DNA of 64,000 nucleotides, from positions 1 to 64,000 of the forward strand of contig JAXLYI010000034.1 of NCBI GenBank assembly GCA_046351555.1, read 5' to 3'. The translations under genes and the position numbers were made by a program. The notes below the pieces were generated by a model. It did not search any database. It worked only from the letters and a program-made list of their open reading frames with translations, and was not told the DNA's origin. This DNA comes from CAISKJ01 sp046351555 (GTDB lineage Bacteria; Myxococcota_A; Polyangia; Polyangiales; Ga0077539). Of the stretch, positions 26,546 through 35,164 are shown piece by piece. Position 1 is the first letter of the stretch. Each line of letters opens with the position of its first letter.

Positions 26546-29500
26546 TGCGGGAGCCTCCGGCGCTGAACGATCTGATAGAACTGCTCCATGCTCCGCCGGT
26601 CGTCGGTGAAGAAGTCGGCGACGGCGCGGAGGGCGAGCTGGAAGTCGGCGGCGGCCATCGGGCCGCGGTCGCTCGGGGTCTGGCGGTTGGTGTCAGCCAT
26701 CGCGTCGAGGAGCACCACGAGGGGCTCGGGCGCGAGCGCGTCGCCCGTCGCGGGGCGCCGCGCGAGGTTGCCGAGCACGCGCGTGAGCACGCGGTCGGGG
26801 TCGTAGCCGCGCGACCGGTCGAGGAAGCGCAGGCCCAGCGGGACCGTGCCCGTGCGCGGCGTCATCACGGGCGCCATCGCGCGGAGGAAGGGGTCGATGT
26901 CGGCGTCGGCGCGCAGCACCTGGAGCAGGTCGGCGACGGCGGTGAGGGCGATCGCGTGGTTGGTGCCGTTGCGCTCCTGGTCGCCGATGATCGTGTCGGA
27001 GAAGAGGTAGCGGGTGAAGGCGGCCATCGTGGCGCGGGCCGCGGCGTCGTCGCGGACGGCGAGGCCGAGGTCGAGCGCGCCCGCGGCGGTGGGCGTCCGC
27101 ATCGAGCGGACGAGGCGGGCGGCGAGGCCGGCGTCGGGGTCACGGGCCCAGCGCTCGAGGTCGCCAGCGGTGCGGTGGGCGGCGAGTCGGTCGAGCGCCC
27201 ACGCGAGGGTCATGCGGGTGATCGGGCCCATCGCGCCGTTTTGAAACCGCGCCGACGTCCCCGTCCCCGTCACGGTCATGAACTGGTCGACCATCGCCGA
27301 GCGGGCCGACTCCCAGCTCTGGCGCTGCGCGGCGTCGCGGGCGAGGAGCGGGTCCATCGCGTTGAAGCCGTCGGCGAAGAGCGTGAAGAGGGTGACGTCG
27401 GTGGGCGTGGTGCCGTCGCTCCAGGTGGTGCGGGTGACGGCGCTGCCGCGGGCGGTGGGCGGGGCCGCGAGGCCGGGGGTGCCGTCGAGCGCGCGGGGCG
27501 AGGGCTGGACGAGCGCGCGGACGACGGTGGCGAGCGCGTCGACGCCGGTGCAGCGGGCGGGCGCTGTGCCCTGGCGGCGCTGGCACATGCCCGCGTCGGG
27601 GTCGACGTCGCGCAGGGCCGCGGTGGCGGCGCCGAGGGCCGGGAGCAGGTCGCCCTCGAGCACCTCGTGGAGGATGGGCTCGTAGCGGCTGGCGCCGTCC
27701 TGGTAGCTGAAGTTGCGCCCCGCCGCGCAGGTGGCGCAGCGCGTGGCGGTCTGGAAGTCGCCCGCGCGGCTGGTGGCCCAGTGGCGGTGGAAGGCGACGA
27801 AGAGCTCGGCGAAGAGCTTCGAACCGCGCGACGAGTCGATGTTGCGCGGGGCCATCTGCGCGAGCGTGAGGCCCTCGCGGCCCACCGCGGGGTCGAGGAT
27901 GTCGTTGGCGGTGTTGCTGTCCCGGTGGAAGCGGTCGTGCCGGGTGAAGGCGGAGGCGATGGGGCGGACGGAGTCGTAGAAGCAGTACGACTCCCACGCG
28001 AAGAGGGTGCCGCGGTGGTAGTTGCGGACGACGCGCTCGGGGGTGACGCCGGCGCCGTCGCGGTTGCGGATCACCACCGGGTCGAGCAGGTCGGAGACGA
28101 ACTCGTTGGGCGACGGGTGGAAGACCATCCGCGCCACCGCGAAGGGGGTAGGCTGCGAGTTGAAGCCCTGGATCTCCGACTGGCTCTGGACGATGCCGTC
28201 GAGCGTCGGGTCGAGGTTGAGCCCGAAGCGGCGCGCGATGTCGGTGACGGTGCCCCCGAGCCCGGGGAGGGCCATCGGCATCGCGGCGCGCCCGCCGCCC
28301 ACGACCGTGCGGAGGAAGAAGGTGGCCGCGTCGGGGATCTCCACGAGCCCGCACTCGGCGATGTCGCCCGCGCCGGGGATGGTGATCGCGGTGGGCGTGT
28401 TGAGGATCGGGATGTTGAAGTGGATGCGGGCGGCGGCGTGGTTCTTGTTGCACATCCGCGCGCCGTTGAGGTCGTCGACGAGGTGGAAGATGCGCCCCAT
28501 CGCGCTGCGGTTGTCGGCCGCGGTGCCGGGGCTCTGCCAGCTCTGGGTGTCGGGCTGCGCGCGGTCGACGGGGCGCGAGAGGGTGACGTCGACCTGGCGG
28601 TTCCACGCGGGGAAGCCGTTGACGACGTCGCGGCTCGACCAGTCGGGCTCGACCCGGTCGCGGTAGCGCATGTAGCCGTGGAAGGCGCGGGAGAGGTTCT
28701 CGAGGGGGACGGTGCCGGCGCAGCGCGCCTGCCAGAGGCCCGTCGCCGGCAGCGGGCGCAAGCTCTCGACCACGGCATCGAGCACGTCTTCGAGCAGGCC
28801 GGGCTCCTCGGCGATGCGCCGGGCGACGTCCATCACGTCGTCCCAGATCACCGAGCGGCCGTCCATGGTGACGTCGGGGTAGCGGTCGGCCACGGCGTCG
28901 ACCGCGAGCGCCGCGCCGAGGAGCCGCGCCGTCACCGCCTCGCGCTGCGGGGACGTCAGCCCCTGGAGCGTGCGCAACACCGCCGGCGCGTCCTCGTGGG
29001 TGAGCAGCACGCCCACCGCGTGGAGCAGGTCGGGCAGCGGCGAGCCCTCCATCGAGAACTGCCGGTACGCCACCGGGCCGCTCGCGTACATCTTCGTCGC
29101 GTCGACCCGCGCCCCGAGCAGCGCTTGCATCCCGTGCATCAGCCGGAACGCGGGCGGGTCGTCGCCCGCCATCAGCCCCGGCACCTGCCGCGTCATCGCC
29201 CCCACCATCGACGTGTCGAGGTTGGCGAACTGGTACCGCAGGTCGCCGCCCGCCGTCGCCGTCGCGCGCCCCGCGGCGTCGCGCGTCGTCGTCGACGTGT
29301 TGTATGCGGGGAAGGGCGACGGCAGGTCGCGGATCGTGCGGCGCTGCGCGTCGACCGGCACACCGCGCACCGTGTCGGCCGCGCCGTCGCCGTTGGTGTC
29401 GACGAAGGGCGCGCTCACCGGCCCGTTGAGCAGCGCGAAGCCCGCGGCGTTGCGGCGGACGAGCTCCACCGGCGCGCCCGACGCGAGCGCCATGTCCTGG

Positions 29501-30315
29501 CGGAACATGAGGTCCAGCGTCGCGTCGAGGGTGGTGCCGCCCACGGACTCGGCGGCGGTCGCGGGCCCCGCCTCGCCCATCTCGCCGCGCATCACCGAGA
29601 GCACCTGGTTGAACTGCGCGTTGGCCGTCCCCGCCGGCGCCACCAGCGTCGGGTCGCGGAAGAGACGGAGCGTCGTGTCGAGGAGGTCGTCGACGCGGTC
29701 GTAGGCGAGCACCGGGCGGCCGATGCCGAAGGCCACGCGCGCCGGGCGATACCCACGGCGCAGCGACATGCGCTCCAGGGCCGCGAGCGCGTCGGCGTTG
29801 CCCGCGAACTGCGTGAGGAGCGACGCCACCGCGCGCGTGGTCTGCGGCAGGAGGTCTTCGGCGACGGTGGTGCCGCCGTCGGGGGCGTCGATGAGCGGGC
29901 GGCGCATCGCGTCGACGCGTCCGGTGCCGTCGGGGCCGTAGAGCGGCAGGAGGTTGATGAGCAGCCGGTCGAGCGGCGTGTGCGTCTCGCGCGGCATCGC
30001 GACGTCGAGGCTCGCGGCCACCTCGCGGCGCATCCGGCCGAGCGCCACGGTGCGGGGCCCGACGCCCGCGGGGGCCGGCGCCGTCGCGCTGAGCCCCTGC
30101 GTGCACGGGACGCGGCCGCGCTCGAAGGCGAGGTCGGTGGGCGTCTCGCCGAAATGGACGCGCTCGCACAAGGCGCGGTGGATCTCCTCGCCGAGCGTCC
30201 CCTGCGCGCCCGGCGCGACCTGGCGCGTGGTGTCGAAGTCGGGCGCGCACGACGAGGCGAAATACACGACGAGCGCCGCCCCCAGCGGGGCGCGCGCTCC
30301 ATGGCGGGGTGTCAT
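26542..30315 (-). CDS. Giant lipoprotein of unknown function, coupled to FadL
   Basis: 1257 residues from an ATG at 30315 that begins a signal peptide with lipobox-like SSC. The mature protein has no repeats and few cysteines except a CATCAAGR pair, and many helical segments. I do not recognise a domain. AGGAG before the start and a TAGTGT box (30347-30342) are visible. The GTGA overlap with the FadL-type gene suggests the two work together at the outer membrane, perhaps in handling a hydrophobic ligand; this is inference. Confidence 0.8.
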   Translation of the reverse strand: MTPRHGARAPLGAALVVYFASSCAPDFDTTRQVAPGAQGTLGEEIHRALCERVHFGETPTDLAFERGRVPCTQGLSATAPAPAGVGPRTVALGRMRREVAASLDVAMPRETHTPLDRLLINLLPLYGPDGTGRVDAMRRPLIDAPDGGTTVAEDLLPQTTRAVASLLTQFAGNADALAALERMSLRRGYRPARVAFGIGRPVLAYDRVDDLLDTTLRLFRDPTLVAPAGTANAQFNQVLSVMRGEMGEAGPATAAESVGGTTLDATLDLMFRQDMALASGAPVELVRRNAAGFALLNGPVSAPFVDTNGDGAADTVRGVPVDAQRRTIRDLPSPFPAYNTSTTTRDAAGRATATAGGDLRYQFANLDTSMVGAMTRQVPGLMAGDDPPAFRLMHGMQALLGARVDATKMYASGPVAYRQFSMEGSPLPDLLHAVGVLLTHEDAPAVLRTLQGLTSPQREAVTARLLGAALAVDAVADRYPDVTMDGRSVIWDDVMDVARRIAEEPGLLEDVLDAVVESLRPLPATGLWQARCAGTVPLENLSRAFHGYMRYRDRVEPDWSSRDVVNGFPAWNRQVDVTLSRPVDRAQPDTQSWQSPGTAADNRSAMGRIFHLVDDLNGARMCNKNHAAARIHFNIPILNTPTAITIPGAGDIAECGLVEIPDAATFFLRTVVGGGRAAMPMALPGLGGTVTDIARRFGLNLDPTLDGIVQSQSEIQGFNSQPTPFAVARMVFHPSPNEFVSDLLDPVVIRNRDGAGVTPERVVRNYHRGTLFAWESYCFYDSVRPIASAFTRHDRFHRDSNTANDILDPAVGREGLTLAQMAPRNIDSSRGSKLFAELFVAFHRHWATSRAGDFQTATRCATCAAGRNFSYQDGASRYEPILHEVLEGDLLPALGAATAALRDVDPDAGMCQRRQGTAPARCTGVDALATVVRALVQPSPRALDGTPGLAAPPTARGSAVTRTTWSDGTTPTDVTLFTLFADGFNAMDPLLARDAAQRQSWESARSAMVDQFMTVTGTGTSARFQNGAMGPITRMTLAWALDRLAAHRTAGDLERWARDPDAGLAARLVRSMRTPTAAGALDLGLAVRDDAAARATMAAFTRYLFSDTIIGDQERNGTNHAIALTAVADLLQVLRADADIDPFLRAMAPVMTPRTGTVPLGLRFLDRSRGYDPDRVLTRVLGNLARRPATGDALAPEPLVVLLDAMADTNRQTPSDRGPMAAADFQLALRAVADFFTDDRRSMEQFYQIVQRRRLPQ

Positions 30316-30478
30316 GGAGATGGGGCTCCTGTCCGCCGCGGACACTACCCCGGCGCGCGCGCGGGACGGAAGGGGCCCCGTCGCCCTCTCGCCTCGCGAA
30401 CTTCGCCCGCCGCGGCGCTGTCTCGACGCAGCGTGGGGCGCCGCCACGGTACCGTGCGCCCCCGGAGAGGATCACCCC

Positions 30479-31792
30479 GTGAACGCCCCCCGCCTGCCCC
30501 CCGGCCCCCGCTCGTCGCTCCCGCAACTGGCCGCCCTCCAGGACCCGTTCCCCTGGATGCTCTCCTTCGCGAAGCGCTACGCCGACCCTGCGACCACGCC
30601 CATCCTCGGCGGCGACCCGCTGGTGCTCACCTGGGACGCCGAGGGCGCGAAGGCCGTCTTCACCGCCGACCCCGACTCGTTCACCTCGGGCGTCAACGAC
30701 GCGCTCGCGGTGATCGTCGGCGACGGGTCGATCTTCCTCATGGCGGGCGAGCGCCACCGCCGCGCGCGCAAGCTCCTCGCGCCACCCTTCCACGGCGAGC
30801 GGATGCGCGCGTACGGCGAGATCATGCGGAGCGCGGCCCGGCGCCAGGCCGCGCGGCTCCCGCGGGGCGCCGTCTTCCCGATGGTGGAGGCCACGCAGGC
30901 GATCACCCTCGACGTGATCATCGAGGCCGTGTTCGGCGTCCGCGACGAGGCGCGCGTGCGCACGCTGCACGAGGCGATCGTGGGGCTGGTGGCGTCGTTC
31001 GGCCCCTTCGTGGCGATGAAGGGGCTCCAGCGCGACCTCTGGGGCCTCTCGCCCTGGGCCCGCTTCAAGAGGAAGGCCGACGCGCTCCACGCGCTGCTCG
31101 ACGCGCTCATCGCGGAGAAGCGAACGAACCCCGGCGAGGACATCGTGAGTCTGCTCCTCGCGACGCGCGACGAGGCGGGCGACGCGCTCTCGCCGCGGGA
31201 GGTGACCGAGCAGCTCCTGAGCTTCGTCGTCGCCGGCCACGAGACCACCGCCACCACGCTCGCCTGGGCGATGGACCAGCTCCACCGCGACCCCGCCCTC
31301 CTCGCGCGGCTCCGCGCCGAGCTCGACGCGCTCGGACCTGTGCCCGCGCCCGACGCGGTGGCGAAGCTCCCGCTGCTCGACGCGGTGTGCAACGAGACGT
31401 TGCGGCTCTTTCCCCCGGTGCCGATGGTGCTGCGGAAGCTCGCGCGCGACTTCGAACTCAAGGGCTACGCGCTCCCCGCGGGCACGACGGTGGCGGTGGC
31501 GACGTACATGGCCCACCACCGGGAGGAGGTGTTCGCCGACGCAGGGAGTTTCAAGCCCGAGCGCTTCGTGGGGAGGTCGTACACGCCCTTCGAGTTCATG
31601 CCTTTCGGCGGCGGGGCGAGGCGCTGCCTCGGGGCGGCCTTCGCCCACTACGAGCTCAAGGTCGTGCTCGCCGAGCTCCTCGCCGCGGGAACCTTCACCC
31701 TGCGCGAGCCGAAGCCCCTCGGCCGCGCCTTCCGCATCGGCACCTTCGGCCCCTCGACCGGCGTCCGCATGACCTTCGCCCCCGCGGGTTGA
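30479..31792 (+). CDS. Cytochrome P450
   Basis: 437 residues. The I-helix oxygen-binding motif is AGHETTATT (252-260), the K-helix is NETLRLFPP, the PERF motif is FKPERFVG and the heme-binding loop is FGGGARRCLGAAFA with Cys383. No membrane anchor is seen, so it is a soluble cytoplasmic monooxygenase. The substrate is unknown and no redox partner is encoded nearby. The GTG start has GGAGAGG about 9 nt upstream and a TACCGT box at 30450-30455. Confidence 0.95.
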   Translation: MNAPRLPPGPRSSLPQLAALQDPFPWMLSFAKRYADPATTPILGGDPLVLTWDAEGAKAVFTADPDSFTSGVNDALAVIVGDGSIFLMAGERHRRARKLLAPPFHGERMRAYGEIMRSAARRQAARLPRGAVFPMVEATQAITLDVIIEAVFGVRDEARVRTLHEAIVGLVASFGPFVAMKGLQRDLWGLSPWARFKRKADALHALLDALIAEKRTNPGEDIVSLLLATRDEAGDALSPREVTEQLLSFVVAGHETTATTLAWAMDQLHRDPALLARLRAELDALGPVPAPDAVAKLPLLDAVCNETLRLFPPVPMVLRKLARDFELKGYALPAGTTVAVATYMAHHREEVFADAGSFKPERFVGRSYTPFEFMPFGGGARRCLGAAFAHYELKVVLAELLAAGTFTLREPKPLGRAFRIGTFGPSTGVRMTFAPAG

Positions 31793-31805
31793 ACCTCCCC
31801 CGCGG

Positions 31806-31811
31806 TATCGT
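31806..31811 (+). promoter_or_regulatory. Putative -10 box (TATCGT), leaderless-type
   Basis: TATCGT ends 6 nt before the GTG at 31818. Confidence 0.45.
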
Positions 31812-31817
31812 CCGCGC

Positions 31818-32657
31818 GTGACGGCCCCCTCCCCCGACCGCCGCGCCCTCCTGCGCGACCCGACGCTCCACGTCGTCGTGCTCGGCGCGGCCCTCTTCGC
31901 CGTCGACGCCTGGCGCCGCCGCCCCGCCCCCGACGCGCGCGAGCTGGTGGTGCCCGCGGCGCACGTCCGCGCGGCCCGCGAGGAGCTCACCCGCCGCCTC
32001 GGTCGCGCGCCCACGAAGGTCGAAGTGCGCGGCGAGCTCGACGGCTTCGTCCGCGAGGAGGTTCTCTACCGCGAGGCCCTCGCGCTCGGCCTCGACCGCG
32101 GCGACACCATCGTCCGCCGGCGCCTCGTGCAGAAGATGGAGTCGCTCGCCGAAGACCTCTCGGACGACGGCGCCCCCACCGACGCCGAGCTCTCCGCCTG
32201 GCTCCGCGCCCACGCCGACCGCTACGCCGCCCCGGGGCGCGTGAGCTTCCGCCACGTCTTCTTCGACCGCGGCCGCCGCGACGCGCGGCTCGACGCCGAC
32301 GCCCGCGACGCCCTCGCCTCGCTTCGAAGCGGCGCGGTGGTGGCGGGCGACCCCTTCGCGCTCGGGGCGGCCTTCACCGACGCCGACGACGGCCGCGTGG
32401 CGCGTGATTTCGGCGAGGACTTCGCCCGCTCGCTCGCGGCGCTCCCCGCGGACGGGCGGTGGCAGGGCCCCGTCGCCTCGCCCTTCGGCGCACACCTCGT
32501 CGCGGTCACCGCGCGAACTCCGAGTGAGCTCCCGCCGCTCGACCGCGTGCGTGAGCGCGTCGCCGCCGACCTCGCCGAAGCGCGTCGCGCGGAGGGCGGA
32601 CGCTCCGCGTGGCGCGCGCTCGCGCGGGGCTACCGCGTGCGTGTGGAGGGGCTGTGA
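31818..32657 (+). CDS. Membrane-anchored parvulin-type peptidyl-prolyl isomerase
   Basis: 279 residues. A single transmembrane segment (about 16-28) is followed by a SurA-N-like helical region and a parvulin domain (about 130-250) with RVSFRHVFF and FARSLAALPADGRWQGPVASPFGAHLVAV. It would face the periplasm and assist folding of exported proteins. The HupE-like gene overlaps its stop by GTGA. Related pairs (PPIase plus HupE/UreJ-like protein) may be functionally linked, which is inference. Confidence 0.85.
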   Translation: MTAPSPDRRALLRDPTLHVVVLGAALFAVDAWRRRPAPDARELVVPAAHVRAAREELTRRLGRAPTKVEVRGELDGFVREEVLYREALALGLDRGDTIVRRRLVQKMESLAEDLSDDGAPTDAELSAWLRAHADRYAAPGRVSFRHVFFDRGRRDARLDADARDALASLRSGAVVAGDPFALGAAFTDADDGRVARDFGEDFARSLAALPADGRWQGPVASPFGAHLVAVTARTPSELPPLDRVRERVAADLAEARRAEGGRSAWRALARGYRVRVEGL

Positions 32658-33607
32658 GGCGGGCGGGCGTGATCATCGCGCTCATGGCGCTCCCGGCGGC
32701 GGCGTGGGCGCACGGGTTCGAACCCGGCCACCTCGCGCTCGTCGAGCGACGCGACGGGCGCGTCGAGGCGCGCTGGCGCCCGCCGAGCGGCGGCGAAGGG
32801 GTGAGCGACGGCGGCGCGCGGGTTCGATTGCCGCGGTGCCGGGCGCTGCCGGGGGCGTCGGCGGAGCGAGCGACGTACGACTGCGGGGCCGGGGGCGTCG
32901 GCGGCGCGGCGGTGGCGTTCGAGGGGCTGGGCGAGGCGGCGCTGGTGTCGGTTCGGTACGCCTCGGGGCGGCGCTTCACCGCGGTGGTGCGGGCCGACGC
33001 GCCGTCGCTCACGGTGCCCGAGGACGTGGGTACGTCAGCGCTCGCGGTCGCTCGCTCATACGCGGCCCTCGGCGCGCGCCACGTCGCGGGCGGGCTCGAC
33101 CACCTGGCGTTCGTGCTTGGGCTCTTACTGCTCGCGCGCAACGGCGGGGCGGTGGTGCGCGCGGTGACGGCGTTCACGGTCGGGCACAGCGTGACGCTCG
33201 CGCTCGCGGCGCTCGGGTTCACGCGCGTGCCGCAGGCCCCGGTGGAGGCTGCGATCGCAGTAAGCGTGGCGCTGCTCGGCGTCGAGCTCGCAAGCGAAGG
33301 ACGCGGCGGGGAGACGCTCGCGCGGCGGGCGCCGTGGGCGGTGGCGGGGGGCTTCGGGCTGCTCCACGGGCTCGGCTTCGCGGGCGCGCTCACCGAGGCC
33401 GGGCTGCCCGAGGGGAGTGTGGCGACAGCGCTCGCGGGCTTCAACGTCGGCGTCGAGCTCGGGCAGCTCGCGTTCGTGGGCGCAGCGGGGCTCGCACTGC
33501 GGGCGCTCGGGGCGCACGCGGGGACGGCGCGGCGGGCGCTGGCGTACGCGATCGGCGCGGCGGGCGTGTGCTGGACGCTCCAGCGCGCGGCGGCGGTGTG
33601 GGGGTGA
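32654..33607 (+). CDS. HupE/UreJ-like membrane protein
   Basis: 317 residues. A signal peptide (VIIALMALPAAAWA) precedes AHGFEPGHLAL and a soluble domain of about 110 residues. The C-terminal half has the HupE/UreJ_2 pattern: GLDHLAFVLGLLLLA, TAFTVGHSVTLALAALG, GFGLLHGLGFAGAL and about six transmembrane segments with conserved His. HupE proteins are implicated in nickel or other metal uptake, but this domain arrangement is not characterised. Start GTG at 32654, coupled to the PPIase gene. Confidence 0.8.
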   Translation: MRRAGVIIALMALPAAAWAHGFEPGHLALVERRDGRVEARWRPPSGGEGVSDGGARVRLPRCRALPGASAERATYDCGAGGVGGAAVAFEGLGEAALVSVRYASGRRFTAVVRADAPSLTVPEDVGTSALAVARSYAALGARHVAGGLDHLAFVLGLLLLARNGGAVVRAVTAFTVGHSVTLALAALGFTRVPQAPVEAAIAVSVALLGVELASEGRGGETLARRAPWAVAGGFGLLHGLGFAGALTEAGLPEGSVATALAGFNVGVELGQLAFVGAAGLALRALGAHAGTARRALAYAIGAAGVCWTLQRAAAVWG

Positions 33608-33680
33608 ACGCCGCCTCGTCTGGCCCCACCTTGTCCGCCTCCAGCTCGAAGTGCACAATCCCAACGACACGGAGCCCTCG

Positions 33681-33977
33681 ATGGTCAGCGAGACCCACCG
33701 CATCTACAACGAATGGCTCGAGACCCAGCAGCGCATCGGCATGGAGCGCGGCTTCGCCCAGGGCGTTCAGAAGGGCCGCGAAGAGGGCCTGGAGACCGGC
33801 CTCCGCCCGCTGCTCCGCCAGTTCGAACGCCGCCTCGCGCGACCGCTGACCGACGCCGAGCACGCGGCCCTCGTCGACCGCCTCACCGCCCTCGGGCCCG
33901 ACCGCCTCGGCGACGTCGTGCTCGACCTCGACCCGTCGGCCCTCGCCGCCTGGCTCGCCGACCCCGACGCCCGCTGA
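33681..33977 (+). CDS. Small DUF4351-like protein (possible remnant)
   Basis: 98 residues. The N-terminus (MVSETHRIYNEWLETQQRIG) runs into a Gly/Glu-rich spacer and a C-terminal region (LRPLLRQFERRLARPLTDAE) resembling the DUF4351 tail of Rpn/Uma2-like putative nucleases. The nuclease core is missing, so this may be the surviving end of a larger gene. GGAG 7-10 nt before the ATG and normal codon use suggest it is still expressed. The same frame is open upstream but overlaps hupE. Confidence 0.55.
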   Translation: MVSETHRIYNEWLETQQRIGMERGFAQGVQKGREEGLETGLRPLLRQFERRLARPLTDAEHAALVDRLTALGPDRLGDVVLDLDPSALAAWLADPDAR

Positions 33978-33984
33978 CGCGCCC

Positions 33985-35112
33985 TCAGGGCGGCGCGGCG
34001 ATCATCGCGGCGACGCGGCGCTGCGCGTTGGCGCGGAGGTTCATGTAGAAGAGCTGGTACTCGACGGGGTGGAGGTTGCCCTCGCCGAGCACGCGGTCGA
34101 GCACGCGGCTCATCGCGTCGCGCGGGATGTCCCCCGTCTGCGTCACCACCAGCGCCTCGCCGACGCAGCGCGCGTCCGCGTAGCCCCGCCGCACCCGACG
34201 GTCGTCGCTCTCCAAGAACACCGCCCCGAGGTGCAGCGACGTCGGCCCCGGCGCCCCGTCGTCGCGCCACGTCAGCGGGTTGGTGCAGAGCCGCCGGGAG
34301 CCGTCGCGGCGCGCGAGCTCCATGTCGCTCGCCACGTACCCGACCCGGCGCGCGTTGAAGGCGACGACGCAGCGGAGGTCGTCGGCCGCGCGGCAGGGGA
34401 GCAGGTCGGGCGCGCGCGCGGCGAGGCGCTCGGCGGAGACGTTGGCGCCGAGCAGGTAGGCCGCGACGAGCCGCGCGCGCAGGGGGCTGTTGGACACCTC
34501 GTCGACGAGCAGCCGCTCGGCCAGCACGCTCCCCTGGCTGTGCGCCGCGAGGAGGAACGGCCGCGACGCGCCGCGGCGACGGAGGAAGGCGCGGAAGGCC
34601 CGGCGCACGTCGTCGTAGGCCACGTCGATCGCGCGGTCGCCGTCGGCCGAAGGGCGCACGAAGGCGGTCCCGTTGGCCTGGCGGTAGCGAGGCCCGTACA
34701 CGGCGCAGCAGGCGTTGAAGGCGCTCGCCTGGAGGCGCGTGGCGACGGCGTCGGTGGCCTCGTTGAGCGCGCGGTCGTCGACGGGGGCGTTCCACCGCGG
34801 GCCGACGTAGCTCGTCGGGTGGACGTAGAAGACGTCCGCGGGGGCGCGCGCCGGGTCGACCGCGGGGGAGCCCGGCGGCGCGTCGTCGGCCGAGTCCGCG
34901 CGGCCGGGGAGCGCCGTCCACATCGCGTCGTCGGCGTAGTCGGGCGCCTCCGGCAGCGCGACGGCGGAGAAGGGGCCCGCAGGCCGCATCGCCCAGAGGG
35001 ACAGGGGCTTGACGTTCCACGCGGCGAAGGCGAGGCCGAGCCCCACCACGCCAGCGACGACGGCCGCGGCGCGGCGGAGGCGACGGGGGCGCGTGGAGGC
35101 TGCGGACGTCAT
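33985..35112 (-). CDS. DUF3089 alpha/beta-hydrolase-like membrane-anchored protein
   Basis: 375 residues. An N-terminal hydrophobic segment (about 18-37) anchors the protein. The DUF3089 pattern is clear: DVFYVHPTSYVG, FNACCAVYGPRYRQ, AFRAFLRR, then the nucleophile elbow AAHSQGS. DUF3089 proteins are lipase-like serine hydrolases of unknown substrate. The ATG at 35112 is the second in-frame ATG; it starts the positively charged pre-anchor region. Confidence 0.82.
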   Translation of the reverse strand: MTSAASTRPRRLRRAAAVVAGVVGLGLAFAAWNVKPLSLWAMRPAGPFSAVALPEAPDYADDAMWTALPGRADSADDAPPGSPAVDPARAPADVFYVHPTSYVGPRWNAPVDDRALNEATDAVATRLQASAFNACCAVYGPRYRQANGTAFVRPSADGDRAIDVAYDDVRRAFRAFLRRRGASRPFLLAAHSQGSVLAERLLVDEVSNSPLRARLVAAYLLGANVSAERLAARAPDLLPCRAADDLRCVVAFNARRVGYVASDMELARRDGSRRLCTNPLTWRDDGAPGPTSLHLGAVFLESDDRRVRRGYADARCVGEALVVTQTGDIPRDAMSRVLDRVLGEGNLHPVEYQLFYMNLRANAQRRVAAMIAAPP

Positions 35113-35164
35113 GCGGTCGCGGAGGAACGCCCGAGCCGGCCCCGCGCTTCCCATGGCGGCGCGG

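Noticed and set aside
26533..31821. 1762-residue plus-strand open frame
   Set aside because: It is antisense to the giant lipoprotein and FadL genes, is Arg/Ala/Gly/His-biased low-complexity sequence and has no domain; a GC-rich shadow. Its end overlaps the P450 gene in another frame.
27140..32014. 1624-residue minus-strand open frame
   Set aside because: Overlaps the giant lipoprotein in another frame and runs across the P450 and isomerase genes; composition is non-protein-like.
32711..32726. GGGTTCGAACCC, like a tRNA T-arm
   Set aside because: It lies in frame inside the HupE-like gene and encodes the conserved AHGFEPG; no acceptor or anticodon stem surrounds it.
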